Shown here: one piece after another, positions 36,962 to 46,723 of the stretch
Numbering within the stretch: position 1 is the stretch's first letter
How the letters are laid out: every line of letters starts with the position of its first letter
Notes under the pieces: generated by a model
Database searches by the model: none
Seen by the model: the letters and a program-made list of their open reading frames with translations, nothing else
Told to the model about the DNA's origin: nothing
Program-made: the position numbers and the translations under genes
NCBI GenBank assembly: GCA_964639895.1
Contig: CAZXEJ010000002.1
Span: forward strand, 1-64,000
DNA length: 64,000 bases
Reading direction: 5' to 3'
Origin: CAZXEJ01 sp964639895
GTDB lineage: Bacteria; Desulfobacterota_D; UBA1144; Nemesobacterales; JADFKM01

Positions 36962-39900
36962 CTAGGAGCTCCGTCCCCGGAGGGCCCCCCACATGCGGGC
37001 CGTGCTCTTCCTCAAACCACCACCTATGTCATCCAGGATGAGATAGAGAGACGGTATGAGGAAAAGGGTTATCAGCGTCGCGAAGACGAGGCCGAAACCA
37101 AGCGCGATGGCCATGGGGGCAAGGAAAGCGGCCTCGCCGCGCGTATGGACCATGAGGGAGGCAAGTCCGCCGAACGTCGTCACCGTGGTGAGCAGAATCG
37201 GACGGAAGCGGTGCTTGGCCGAAACGACCACGGCCATCACCCTGTTCATCGAGGATCGTCTCTTGTTGATGAAGTCCATGAGAACCAGACTGTCGTTGAC
37301 TACGATGCCGAGCAGCGCCACCACCCCGATGAGGGCCGGAAACGTCACGGGGTCCCCCCGCAGCAACAGCCCCACTGCCACGCCGATGAGCGCGAAGGGA
37401 AGCACGGACATGATTATGAGTGGCTGGAAGTAGGATTTAAGTATGGCGGCGAGGATGGTGTAGATGACCACTATGGCCACAATCGACGAGCGGTATATGC
37501 TTCTGACCGACTCCCTCGTCTCCTGCTCCTCACCCGCGAAGTCGAACGAGTAGCCCTTATGGGAGCGCATCACCTCGTGCAGGAACCGCTCGACCTTGGC
37601 GTTGACCTCGGTCGGGGTGGTCACGCGCTGGTCGACCTCGGCTCTTACGGCTACGGCCCGCTCCATGTTGTAGCGGGAAATGGAGAGAAGGCTGGGAGAT
37701 AGATCCACCCTTGCCACCTCACCCAGCGGTACCCAGCCACCGCGGGGGGTCGCTATCTGATGGTGGGCCAGGAGATCGTAGAGGTCTGCCCGCGGCAGGT
37801 CGTAGGTGACGACTATGTCCGCCTCCTCGGTCCCGAGCCTCGTCTTGGCCACGGTGAGGCCGTCCACCATGGCACGCACTGCACGCCCTATGAGCCTCGT
37901 ATTGAGCCCGTAGAGGGCGGCCCTCCCCTCGTCCACAGTGACGCGCGCCTCCGGCTTTCCCCATAGTATGTCGTCCGAGACCCCGTAGACGCCCGGTATC
38001 TTCTCCAGGTAGCGCTCGAGACGGGCGGCCAGCTCCTTCAGCGTGGCGAAGTCCTTGCCCTGGAACCTCACGTCCACGGGCTTGCCCTTGGGCGGCCCCC
38101 CCGTCTCGACGAAGTCGATGTTGACAGGGCCCACGACGGTCTCGAGCGTCCTGCGCCGTGCCTCGCGCATGAGCACCTTGCCGTTCAGTTTCCGCTTCTT
38201 GAAGTCCACATACTCGACCGAGATGGTCGCCAGGTGGTCGCCGAAGGCCAGCGCCCTGCCGGTTATGTCTATCCCGATGAGGGAGACGATGTTCTTGAGC
38301 GCCGACGGCGGAATGGTAGAGCGCAAGACGTCCTCGATCTCTTTCACCGATTCGACGGTGTCTTCGAGCGTCGACCAGGTGGGGTTCTCGACCTTGATTA
38401 CGAACTGACTTATGTCGTGCGCGTAGAACAGTACGAGCGGCATCTTGAAGAACACGAACGCGGTCAGTGCCAGCATGGCCACGAACGAACCCACGGCCGC
38501 GTAGCGGTTGCGGAGCACGAAGTAGAGCGCACGCAGGTAACGCGATCGCAGGCGGTTGACCCACCGCCTCGGCTGCCGGCGGTGCGAACGGGAGCGGAAG
38601 AAGTCGGCGCAATGCGACGGGAGGATCAGCAGGGCCTCCACGAGGGAAACCGTCAGAGCGAAGATGGCGACCTTGGGGATGGTGGAGAGGAACTTCCCGA
38701 TGAGGCCCGTCGTGAGCAGCAGGGGCAGGAAGGCCGCAATGTTGGTCAACACCGTAGCCAGCACCGGCAGGGCCACCTCGCTTGTGCCCTTGACGGCGGC
38801 TGTCTTGGGGTCGTAGCCCAATCGCACGTAGCGGTCGGCGTTCTCGGCCACGATTATGGCGTCGTCGACTATTATGCCGAGCACGAGTATCAGAGCGAAC
38901 ATCGAGAGCAGGTTGAGCGTAACACCCGTCAGGTCCATCAGGATGAACGCCCCGAAGAACGCAACCGGTATGCCGAGGGCAGTTACGGCCGCGGCCCGCA
39001 GATTGAGAAAAGCGGCCAGTATGAGCAGCACCACCACGAGGCCGATTACGCCGCTTTTGATCATCGTCCTCAGCCTCTCCTTGACCCAGTGGGAATTGTC
39101 GAAGGCATCGTAGATGTGTATGCCCTCGGGCAGCGTGGCCCTGAACGCGGCGACCGTGCGCCTGACCTTTGCAACGGTGTCCACCACGTCGGCCCGCTCC
39201 TGCTTGTTTATCCAGAAGGTAATGGCCGGAAGCCCGTTCACCCGCGAGCGGGTAAGGCTCTTTTCCTCACCCAATTCGACGTCTGCCACGTCCCGGAGCA
39301 GGACGCTTCGGCCGCCGGCGGAGGTCTTGAGCGGCAGCGAAAGGAGGTCGTCGGCCGTGCGGATCCTGCCGCGAGTGCGTACGAGGAACTCCACGTCGCC
39401 TTGGCCGTAGTCGCCCCCGGGCATGTCGACGTTCCTTGCAGCGACGGCCTCGGTCACCTGCTCCAGTCCCACCCCCACCTGGCGCATCCTCTCCGGCCGG
39501 AGCCTGATCCAGAATACGGGCGGCCCCTTGCCCGAGGTGGTGACGCTCTCCACCCCGGGGACGAGCCGGAGCTCGTCCTCCAACCGCTCGGCGTACTCAC
39601 GTAGCAGCCGCCGTGGCACGTCTCCCGCTATGGCCACGCTTATTATCGGGAACCGAGGCCTCACCTCCTCGACGAGGGGGTCCTCGGCGTCGTCGGGCAA
39701 CTGCGAGCGGACGCCGGCCACCTCGGTGCGTATCTTCTCGGCCATATCCCCTATGTCCTCGCCCGCCTCGAGCTCCAGCGTGACGACGCTCCTGCCCTCG
39801 GTGGACACCGACCTTATGACCTTTATGCCCGTGATGTCGTTGAGTTCGCTCTCGATCGGTATCGTAACCAGCTGCTCCACGTCCTCGGCCGAGGCCCCAG

Positions 39901-40054
39901 GATAGTAGGTGGTCACGGTCACCGTCTCCATCTCGACCGACGGGAACAGCTCGAGCGGCAGGCTCAGCGCCGTCACCAACCCCACTATGAGCGTCCCCGC
40001 CATCAGCAGATTGACGAAGACCGGGTTCGAGGTGGAAAACCGAGCTATGTTCAC
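36962..40054 (-). CDS. RND-family efflux transporter (AcrB/HAE1-like) inner-membrane subunit
   Basis: 1030 aa, the length of AcrB-type pumps. A first transmembrane helix near residues 14-33, two large periplasmic loops and about 12 helices in all are visible, with TM4 acidic residues in GIIVDDAIIVAENADR. It uses proton flux to export lipophilic compounds through a trans-envelope channel. GTG start at 40054. It lies 28 nt behind its adaptor, forming a two-gene operon. No outer-membrane TolC-type gene is in the window. Confidence 0.94.
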   Translation of the reverse strand: MNIARFSTSNPVFVNLLMAGTLIVGLVTALSLPLELFPSVEMETVTVTTYYPGASAEDVEQLVTIPIESELNDITGIKVIRSVSTEGRSVVTLELEAGEDIGDMAEKIRTEVAGVRSQLPDDAEDPLVEEVRPRFPIISVAIAGDVPRRLLREYAERLEDELRLVPGVESVTTSGKGPPVFWIRLRPERMRQVGVGLEQVTEAVAARNVDMPGGDYGQGDVEFLVRTRGRIRTADDLLSLPLKTSAGGRSVLLRDVADVELGEEKSLTRSRVNGLPAITFWINKQERADVVDTVAKVRRTVAAFRATLPEGIHIYDAFDNSHWVKERLRTMIKSGVIGLVVVLLILAAFLNLRAAAVTALGIPVAFFGAFILMDLTGVTLNLLSMFALILVLGIIVDDAIIVAENADRYVRLGYDPKTAAVKGTSEVALPVLATVLTNIAAFLPLLLTTGLIGKFLSTIPKVAIFALTVSLVEALLILPSHCADFFRSRSHRRQPRRWVNRLRSRYLRALYFVLRNRYAAVGSFVAMLALTAFVFFKMPLVLFYAHDISQFVIKVENPTWSTLEDTVESVKEIEDVLRSTIPPSALKNIVSLIGIDITGRALAFGDHLATISVEYVDFKKRKLNGKVLMREARRRTLETVVGPVNIDFVETGGPPKGKPVDVRFQGKDFATLKELAARLERYLEKIPGVYGVSDDILWGKPEARVTVDEGRAALYGLNTRLIGRAVRAMVDGLTVAKTRLGTEEADIVVTYDLPRADLYDLLAHHQIATPRGGWVPLGEVARVDLSPSLLSISRYNMERAVAVRAEVDQRVTTPTEVNAKVERFLHEVMRSHKGYSFDFAGEEQETRESVRSIYRSSIVAIVVIYTILAAILKSYFQPLIIMSVLPFALIGVAVGLLLRGDPVTFPALIGVVALLGIVVNDSLVLMDFINKRRSSMNRVMAVVVSAKHRFRPILLTTVTTFGGLASLMVHTRGEAAFLAPMAIALGFGLVFATLITLFLIPSLYLILDDIGGGLRKSTARMWGALRGRSS

Positions 40055-40082
40055 CAGGGATATGCCTCAGCAGGGAGGGGGA

Positions 40083-41216
40083 TCAGTCCACGACCCTGAC
40101 CCGCTCTCCATCGGTAAGTCCGGCGTTGCCGTCGTAGATTATCTTGGCACCGGCCGGCAGGAGTTCGGCCGGCACCGCGCCGGTCTCGTCGTCGAGCCAG
40201 GTAACCTCGACCGGCACCTTGAGTGCCTTCTCACCGACGAGGGCGAACACGAACAGTCCGTTTTCGTCGGCCATTACTGCGCTCCGAGGCACCTTGACCA
40301 CGTCGACCAGCAACCGCACCGGCACGCGCATCACCACCACCTCGCCGGGCCACATCTCCTCACCTCCTCCCACGATGCGGGCCTCGACCTTGTAGGTGCC
40401 CGAGGCGGGGTCGATGTCGCGGCCCACCCCGACGACGACGGCCTTCCACACCCTCTCGGCGCCCGAGCCGGAGAAGCGGACGACCTCGACCTGCTGGCCC
40501 GCCTCGATGCGTCTGGCCCACTCGAGGTCCACCCCGGCCACGACCCTCTTTAGGGAAACGTCGACCACCCTGGCCACGACCTCGCCCCTCGCCACCCTCT
40601 GGCCCACGTCGGGGACGACGTCCACGACGGTACCAGATATCTCGGACCTCACCGTCATGTGGTCGCGCTCCCATACGGCGCGCTCGTAGGCGGCCTCGAG
40701 CGCCCTTACCTGCGCGCGCTTCGATGCAACGTAGCTACGAAGCGATTCGACGGCGTCGGCGGCGACGATCCCCCGCTCGAGCAGCGCCCGCTGCAGGGCG
40801 AGCTTCCGTGTGAGCTCGGCGAGATCGGCCCGTGCAGCCTGGAGCCGGCCCTCGGCCTCCCGCACCCCCAGTTCCACCCTCTCGTCACCGAGCACGAGCA
40901 GCACCTGGCCTGCCTCGACCTCATCCCCTATATCAACCCTCTTCTCCCTTACCCACCCCTCGGTCTCCGCTCTCACGTCGACGCTCCGGGCACCCTCGAC
41001 GCGCGCAAGAAAGCTCTGTGTCTTCCACAGGCGCTCCGCCTTGACGGGCATCACGCGAACGGGCTTGGCCACCTGTTGCGAGGCGGCCTCGAAGGCTCGG
41101 CTTCGCACGCTTATGATACGCACCCAGAGCATGAGGACGAGAAAGACGAAGGCGGCCAGAAGGCCGCCGAACCAGAGCCATTCTCTCCTGCTCCTGCTGC
41201 CGGCTCGCCGCGACAT
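40083..41216 (-). CDS. RND efflux periplasmic adaptor (membrane fusion) protein
   Basis: 377 aa. One N-terminal transmembrane segment (about 15-33) is followed by the split lipoyl (biotinyl-lipoyl-like) halves around residues 75-110 (GWVREKRVDIGDEVEAGQ) and 195-215 (GTVVDVVPDVGQRVARGE). A coiled-coil hairpin lies between them and beta-barrel domains follow. It bridges the RND pump to an outer-membrane channel. The lack of a lipobox suggests anchoring by the N-terminal helix. Confidence 0.92.
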   Translation of the reverse strand: MSRRAGSRSRREWLWFGGLLAAFVFLVLMLWVRIISVRSRAFEAASQQVAKPVRVMPVKAERLWKTQSFLARVEGARSVDVRAETEGWVREKRVDIGDEVEAGQVLLVLGDERVELGVREAEGRLQAARADLAELTRKLALQRALLERGIVAADAVESLRSYVASKRAQVRALEAAYERAVWERDHMTVRSEISGTVVDVVPDVGQRVARGEVVARVVDVSLKRVVAGVDLEWARRIEAGQQVEVVRFSGSGAERVWKAVVVGVGRDIDPASGTYKVEARIVGGGEEMWPGEVVVMRVPVRLLVDVVKVPRSAVMADENGLFVFALVGEKALKVPVEVTWLDDETGAVPAELLPAGAKIIYDGNAGLTDGERVRVVD

Positions 41217-41338
41217 GCATATAATTTACCACACCGCGCCCGGGCCCCGGCGACGCCCTGTGAGAGGTCACGCGGAGACCGGTCCCCGCCTGTCCCGCAC
41301 CACGGGGAGCGGTCTCCCGCGCCCCCGGGCCCGGGCCG

Positions 41339-43948
41339 TCAGTCCTTCTCGACCTTCTCCTTGAGCCGCGCCAGCGTGTTCAGAGCCTCGAGCGGGGTCA
41401 TCTCGTCGGGGTCGAGTGAGCGCAGCTGCTCAATCACCTCTTCGGCCGGCCCTTGCTCCTTCGTCTCGGTGCCGCCCCCCTCGTCTTCGACGAAGAGCGA
41501 CTCCTGCACTATGCCGCCCAGCGAGGCGCGGGGCGATCGCTCGAGCCGCGCCAGCACGCTTCGGGCCGACTTCAGCACCTCCTCGGGCACGCCGGCCAGG
41601 CGCGCGACCTCGATACCGTAGCTCCGGCTCGTGGCGCCGGGAAGCAGCTTCCTCAGGAACACTATCCTCTCGCCCTCGCGCTTTACGCTCACGTTGTAGT
41701 TCTTGACCCCCTTCTTGAGCAGCGCGAGCTCGGCCAGCTCGTGGTAATGGGTGGCGAACATCGTCCGTGCGCCGAGGTTGTAGATGTACTCGGCCACGGC
41801 CCAGGCGAGGCTCATGCCGTCGTAGGTGCTGGTGCCGCGGCCTATCTCGTCCAGTATGACGAGGCTGCGCCGGGTGGCGTGCCGAAGGATGTAGGCCGTC
41901 TCGACCATCTCCACCATGAACGTCGAGCGGCCCGAGGCCAGATCGTCGCTCGCACCGACGCGGGTGAATATACGGTCCACGACCCCGATTCTGCTTCCTA
42001 CCTCGGCCGGTATGAAGCTTCCCATCTGGGCCATCAACACGGCCAGGGCCACCTGCCGCATCAGAGTGGACTTGCCCGACATGTTGGGACCCGTGATGAT
42101 AAGGAGCCTGTTCTCGGACGTATCGAGACGGACGTCGTTGGGGACGAACCTCTCCCCCAGATCGACACGCTCGACCACGGGGTGGCGGCACTGTTTGAGC
42201 TCTATCACGCCGTGCGTGGTAACCACGGGCCGGCTGTAGCCGTAGGCCTCGGCCGCCTCGGCGAACGACGCCAAGACGTCGAGTGCGGCTATGAGCGAGG
42301 CCGTCTTCCTCACCCTCTCGACGTGGGAAGCGACCTCGTGCCTCACCTCCTCGAACAGCCTCTTTTCCACCTCGCGGGCGCGCTCTTCGGCGCTCAGCAC
42401 CTTCTCCTCGTACTCCTTGAGCTCGGGCGTTATGAACCTCTCGGCCCCGACCAGCGTCTGTTTCCTTATATAATGTTCGGGCACCAGGTGGAGGTTGGGC
42501 TTCGTAACCTCGACGTAGTAGCCGAACACCTTGTTGTAGCCAACCTTGAGCGAGGCTATGCCGGTCGCCTCGCGCTCGCGCCGCTCTAGATCGGCTATCC
42601 ACTGTTTGCCGTCGCGAAGAAGGGCCCTCAACTCGTCGAGCTCGGCCGAGAAGCCGTCCCGTATGACGCCCCCCTCCGTCACGATCGCCGGGGGCGAGGG
42701 GACGATCGCCCGCTCTACGAGGGAGGCCACGTCGGCAAGGTCGTCCATCTCGGCCCGTATCCGGGCGAGAAGGGGGGATGAGAAGCGACTGCTGCACTCG
42801 CGCACGGCTGCAACGAAGTAGGAGGAATCGCGAAGCGCCGCCAGGTCGGTGGGCTTTGCATAGGAGGTGCATATTCTTCCTATCAGCCGCTCCAGGTCCG
42901 CTATCTGGCGCAGCGCCTTGCGCAGCGTGCCCAGCTCGGCCGGATGGGCCACCAGCTCCTCGACGGCCTCGTGCCGCGCCCTTATGCGGTCCACGTCCAG
43001 GAGCGGGAACCTCATCCACTCCTTAAGAAGCCTCCCGCCCATGGCCGTACAGGTCTTGTCCAGCACGCCGAGCAGCGTGTGGGCGCGGCCGCCCCCTCGG
43101 AGCGTCCTTTCGAGCTCGAGGTTGGCGCGCGTGAAGGCGTCGAGCGTCACGTAGTCACCCCGCTCGTAGTAGGAGAGGCCGCGCAGCGGAGGGAGGTCAT
43201 CCATCTGCGTGCTCTGCAGGTAGTGCAGGGCCGCGCCCGCGGCCGCCACGGCCTCGGGCCTGCCCTCGACGCCGAAGCCCTCGAGGGTGGAGACGCCGAA
43301 GTGATCCATCAGTGCCTCGCGCGCGGCCTCGACGTCCCAGACCCAGGGCTCGAGCTCCGTAACCGACGGGGCCCCCTCGGAACCCAGAAGTGAGAGCAGC
43401 TCCGGCACGTAGGAGGCCCCCTCGGGGGCGACCATCTCGCGCGGCTCGAAAACGGCGAGTTCCCCGGCCACCTCTCTCGCCGAGGCCAACGAGGTGGCGC
43501 GGAACTCACCCGTCGAGAGATCGGCCACCGCAAAGCCGAACCGGCCGGACAGCTCCGAGACGGCCGCCAGGTAGTTGCCTGTCTTGGAATCGAGCTTCTC
43601 CGTATCAATCACCACGCCGGGCGTGAGCACCCTGGTGACGCGTCTCTCCACAAGCCCCTTGGCTAGCTTTGGGTCTTCCACCTGCTCGCACACGGCCACC
43701 TTGCGGCCGGCCTCGAGGAGCCTTGCAATGTAGCCCTCGACGCTGTGGTACGGCACCCCGCACAGCGGTACCTGCTCGGGCGAGCCCTTGTTGCGCGAGG
43801 TGAGCGTCAGGCCCAGCAGGCGTGCCGCCTCGACGGCGTCGTTGAAGAACATCTCGTAGAAGTCGCCGAGGCGGAACATGAGGATTGCGTCCGGATAGAG
43901 GCGCTTTATCCTCTTGTACTGCCTCATCATAGGGGTGTCGGCGCCCAT
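41339..43948 (-). CDS. mutS: DNA mismatch repair protein MutS
   Basis: 869 aa from the chosen ATG. It recognises mismatches and starts repair. The mismatch-binding FYE is in GDFYEMFFNDA near residue 30, Walker A is GPNMSGKSTLMRQ, Walker B VILDEIGRGTSTYDG, and the dimer helix-turn-helix is at the C-terminus. I chose the ATG at 43948 because a promoter -10 box covers the previous ATG (43960), and because the protein then begins MGADTPMMRQY, aligning with other MutS N-termini. Divergent from yjbQ. Confidence 0.96.
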   Translation of the reverse strand: MGADTPMMRQYKRIKRLYPDAILMFRLGDFYEMFFNDAVEAARLLGLTLTSRNKGSPEQVPLCGVPYHSVEGYIARLLEAGRKVAVCEQVEDPKLAKGLVERRVTRVLTPGVVIDTEKLDSKTGNYLAAVSELSGRFGFAVADLSTGEFRATSLASAREVAGELAVFEPREMVAPEGASYVPELLSLLGSEGAPSVTELEPWVWDVEAAREALMDHFGVSTLEGFGVEGRPEAVAAAGAALHYLQSTQMDDLPPLRGLSYYERGDYVTLDAFTRANLELERTLRGGGRAHTLLGVLDKTCTAMGGRLLKEWMRFPLLDVDRIRARHEAVEELVAHPAELGTLRKALRQIADLERLIGRICTSYAKPTDLAALRDSSYFVAAVRECSSRFSSPLLARIRAEMDDLADVASLVERAIVPSPPAIVTEGGVIRDGFSAELDELRALLRDGKQWIADLERREREATGIASLKVGYNKVFGYYVEVTKPNLHLVPEHYIRKQTLVGAERFITPELKEYEEKVLSAEERAREVEKRLFEEVRHEVASHVERVRKTASLIAALDVLASFAEAAEAYGYSRPVVTTHGVIELKQCRHPVVERVDLGERFVPNDVRLDTSENRLLIITGPNMSGKSTLMRQVALAVLMAQMGSFIPAEVGSRIGVVDRIFTRVGASDDLASGRSTFMVEMVETAYILRHATRRSLVILDEIGRGTSTYDGMSLAWAVAEYIYNLGARTMFATHYHELAELALLKKGVKNYNVSVKREGERIVFLRKLLPGATSRSYGIEVARLAGVPEEVLKSARSVLARLERSPRASLGGIVQESLFVEDEGGGTETKEQGPAEEVIEQLRSLDPDEMTPLEALNTLARLKEKVEKD

Positions 43949-43958
43949 CTCGGCTTTC

Positions 43959-43987
43959 ATTATATCAACGGCCCCCTCCACCCTCAA
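43959..43987 (-). promoter_or_regulatory. Sigma-70 promoter of mutS, predicted leaderless
   Basis: On the minus strand TTGAGG (43987-43982), 17 nt, TATAAT (43964-43959), then 10 nt to the ATG at 43948. The alternative ATG at 43960 lies inside the -10 region and would be upstream of the transcript. Confidence 0.7.
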
Positions 43988-44096
43988 CACGGCCCGGCCC
44001 GAGGCGGACGGTGGCGCAGGGACGAGAAGCTGGGTTTAATATAGTGCGTGCCCGCTGCGGCGGGCAGTAAGGAAGACCGCTCGCAAGGGGTGAGAG

Positions 44097-44516
44097 ATGA
44101 ACGTACACACGAAGACCATAAGCCTTGCCACCAAGGGCGAGACCGACGTCATCGATATCACGGGCGCCGTCGAAGAGGCCGTGGCCGAGTGCCCGTTCCG
44201 CGACGGCGTCGTTACGGTGTTCGTGCCGGGCTCGACGGCCGGGGTGACGACGATCGAGTACGAGAGCGGAGCCGTAAGGGACTTCCAGGCCGCCATAGAA
44301 AGGGCGGCGCCGCGCGACATACACTACCACCACGACGCCCGCTGGGGCGATGGGAACGGTTTCGCCCACGTGAGGGCCGCGCTGCTGGGGCCGTCGCTCG
44401 CCGTGCCGTTCAAGGGCGGCAAGCCCATGCTGGGCACGTGGCAGCAGGTGGTGCTGGTCGATTTCGACAACCGTCCCCGCACGCGAAAGGTGGTGTTCCA
44501 GATAGTGGGGAACTGA
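44097..44516 (+). CDS. YjbQ family (UPF0047) protein, secondary thiamine-phosphate synthase type
   Basis: 139 aa. Family landmarks GSTAGVTTIEYE near residue 45 and HHDARWGDGNGFAHVRAALLG with conserved His/Asp/Asn are complete. Some homologues have been shown to have weak thiamine-phosphate synthase activity, but the physiological role is unsettled. ATG at 44097 follows AAGGGGTGAG. A stable hairpin TGCCCGC-TGC-GGCGGGCA occupies its leader (44049-44066). Divergent from mutS. Confidence 0.9.
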   Translation: MNVHTKTISLATKGETDVIDITGAVEEAVAECPFRDGVVTVFVPGSTAGVTTIEYESGAVRDFQAAIERAAPRDIHYHHDARWGDGNGFAHVRAALLGPSLAVPFKGGKPMLGTWQQVVLVDFDNRPRTRKVVFQIVGN

Positions 44517-45018
44517 GGCGCGAAGGCGAAGAAGAGACGCCACGAGCCCCCCGCCTCCGTACCGGAACCGATCGGCTCAAGTGACGTGATAGGGCATGGG
44601 GGAGCGCGTCCCCCCTAGGAGCGGGGCGGCATGGACCGCATGAGCGATCCACAGCGCTACGGCCACACCCGCGTGCGGCACCTTTACATTCTCGACCAAC
44701 GGTCCGCCCCAGGGGACGAGCACGCTCTGGCAGGTGTACGCATCGACGCTCCGTTCACACCACGGCCAGAAGCACCCCCCTAGCCCTCCCTCCTCCCCGC
44801 CACAGGGCACGCAGACCGAGGGAGGGCAAGTGCAAGGGTAGCCGCTGGCCCTCTCTCCCCCCTTTCCACTGGGCAACGCGCCCGCCCCCCACCTCCCACA
44901 GACGGCGACACGTGCCGCCGAGAAGAACACGACCTCTCTGGGGCGGCTCTCCTGAGAGGATCGCCCCCCGCCCCTCAGCTGGGAGGGACGCCACCGGGCG
45001 CGGGAGGACGAGGCGGAC
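44517..45018. other. C-rich spacer between convergent genes, no gene seen
   Basis: About 500 bases of pyrimidine-rich plus strand between yjbQ and the F420-reductase-type gene. No intrinsic terminator or coding frame that I can support. Confidence 0.5.
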
Positions 45019-45678
45019 TCAGACGAACTTCACCGAGAAATGCTGCGGCTTGTAGCGTATGTTGAGGTTTATGATTAGAGGAGTGAGCGCCTCTATCATC
45101 TGTGAGGCCGCGAGCGCTCCCGCGTCGAGCGCCCTCAGCTTGGGCATCTCCTCCGTGAGCCTCGTTACGACGGCCTTGGCCTCCTCGTCGTCGCCGCATA
45201 TGACGACGTCGTAATCGAGCTCCTTCTCCACCTTTCGCAGCTCCGTGGCCGGAAGGTTGTGGTAGGCAGAGACCACCCGCACGCCCCCGGGAAGGGCGTC
45301 CCTTATCTCCTCGGCCGCCGATCCGGACGAGGGCGGAGCGTAGAGGAAGGTCCCCCCGACCTTCTTCATCGGCACGACGGGCGAGATCACGATCTGGTCT
45401 TTGAAGCTGCTCCTTATCTGCTCCAAGGTCGAGACGGTATACTCGTAGGGCAGGCTTATCACCACCACTTCGGAGCCCGCTGCGGCCTCGGCGTTGACCA
45501 TCCCTTCGATCGACGCCTCAACCCCCATCTCCTTGAGCTTGGCGTTGTACTCCTCGGCTATGGCCTTGGCCTTCTCGTCCCTTCTCGAGCCGATCAATAT
45601 CTTGTGTCCGGCCCTGCTCCACCTCAAGACGAGCCCTTCTGCTATATCACCCGTTCCACCAAGTAGGGAAATTACCAC
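45019..45678 (-). CDS. NADPH-dependent F420 reductase-like dinucleotide-binding protein
   Basis: 219 aa. The N-terminal Rossmann motif LLGGTGDIAEGL with downstream GSRRDEKA (arginines suited to NADPH phosphate) and the VVISLPYEYT and SAYHNLPA segments match the family that moves hydride between NADPH and coenzyme F420. I set the GTG at 45678 (AAGGAG 9 nt upstream) because upstream residues look non-coding. No F420-biosynthesis gene is in view, so F420 use is not shown; other reductases of the fold are possible. Confidence 0.78.
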   Translation of the reverse strand: MVISLLGGTGDIAEGLVLRWSRAGHKILIGSRRDEKAKAIAEEYNAKLKEMGVEASIEGMVNAEAAAGSEVVVISLPYEYTVSTLEQIRSSFKDQIVISPVVPMKKVGGTFLYAPPSSGSAAEEIRDALPGGVRVVSAYHNLPATELRKVEKELDYDVVICGDDEEAKAVVTRLTEEMPKLRALDAGALAASQMIEALTPLIINLNIRYKPQHFSVKFV

Positions 45679-45742
45679 TGTACCACTCTCCTTGTTCAAG
45701 CGGGATTCGGTGTCGGATCGATACGGCGCTCGACGCCGACGG

Positions 45743-46309
45743 TCAGAATTTCCGATTAAAATACCAGAAAACGAACATGCTGTCACCGGATATGAACTGC
45801 AGGTCCTGGACCTCGTCACGTTGGCGCACGGCGTCGCCGGAGGGTATGCGTAGGAAGGGAATCGTGCCGATGAGGGCGGTTGACTCGGAGCTGTCCCGGG
45901 AGTCGAGCCACTCGTACCAGTCAAACCCCTTGAAACCCACTTGGGACGCCTGGGCAAGCAGCCTCTCGAGGCTCCCCTCGCCGTTGGAGTCTACGATGAC
46001 CGGATCGGCGAACAGGGCATCGTAGTCAGGATCCACCCCCGCATCCGAGCGGGCGGAGGAAACGGCGCGGGAGGCGAACGGGCTGTGGTCGACGAAGAAG
46101 TTGGGGAAGAGGAAGTTGAACCACAGGGAGGACTCCTGGAGAGGTGAATCGATTCCTGCCGCGATGAGACGACGGTGCTGCCTGGTCACGACGAACTTGA
46201 GGAGGGCAGGGTAGGGATCGTAATCCACCGTGGTCGGCCCCGCGGCCGATACCGACGGAGACGATTCGAGGAGCGCAAACAGCACCAACGCGACTACTAG
46301 GTATCGCAA
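45743..46309 (-). CDS. Hypothetical exported protein
   Basis: 188 aa. A signal peptide (YLVVALVLFALLESSPSVSAA, cleavage near AAG) precedes an acidic, aromatic-rich mature domain (WFNFLFPNFFVDHSPF; GFKGFDWYEWLDS). No cysteine is in the mature part and no C-terminal anchor. TTG start at 46309 with GGAGG 9 nt upstream. It has its own near-consensus promoter. Family not recognised; periplasmic or secreted location is inferred from the signal peptide. Confidence 0.7.
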   Translation of the reverse strand: MRYLVVALVLFALLESSPSVSAAGPTTVDYDPYPALLKFVVTRQHRRLIAAGIDSPLQESSLWFNFLFPNFFVDHSPFASRAVSSARSDAGVDPDYDALFADPVIVDSNGEGSLERLLAQASQVGFKGFDWYEWLDSRDSSESTALIGTIPFLRIPSGDAVRQRDEVQDLQFISGDSMFVFWYFNRKF

Positions 46310-46381
46310 CCCGGTCCCCTCCGCTTACGGGCCGGCGGGGGGAACAATCCACCCCGCAAAGCGGGTGATCTCGATCTAAAC

Positions 46382-46410
46382 AATCTATCCCACGCTGCGG
46401 GCGAGGTCAA
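46382..46410 (-). promoter_or_regulatory. Sigma-70 promoter of the exported hypothetical gene
   Basis: On the minus strand TTGACC (46410-46405), 17 nt, TAGATT (46387-46382), giving a leader of about 65 nt that contains a small hairpin ACCCGC-TTT-GCGGGGT. Confidence 0.6.
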
Positions 46411-46417
46411 ACCACAC

Positions 46418-46708
46418 CTAACCGCCCCCGGAGCGCCGGATGAGCTCGAGCGGGTCGGCAGACAGCCCCTCGATCTCGACCGTCTTCGACCTCGACCTCA
46501 ATCCCCTCACCACCCTCACGCGGCCCGGGGGTACGCCCAGCCTTTCGGCCAGCACGCGCTCGACGCGCTCGTTGGCCTTGCCCCTCTCGGGCGGCGCCGT
46601 CACCCTGACCCTCACGGTGCCGTCGGCGGCGAGCGTTACCTCGTCGCGGCTGGCGCGCGGCACAACGATCACACCTAACCTGCGCACATCGGTCCGAGCC
46701 AAAGTCAC
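46418..46708 (-). CDS. DUF167 (UPF0235, YggU-like) protein
   Basis: 96 aa. The family core VRVTAPPERGKANERVERVLAE and the basic GLRSRSKTVEI segment are intact. Function unknown; homologues regularly sit behind yggT, proC and yggS as here. GTG start at 46708 with GGGAGGG upstream. Last gene of the yggS-proC-yggT run. Confidence 0.88.
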   Translation of the reverse strand: MTLARTDVRRLGVIVVPRASRDEVTLAADGTVRVRVTAPPERGKANERVERVLAERLGVPPGRVRVVRGLRSRSKTVEIEGLSADPLELIRRSGGG

Positions 46709-46723
46709 ACCCTCCCTAATGGG

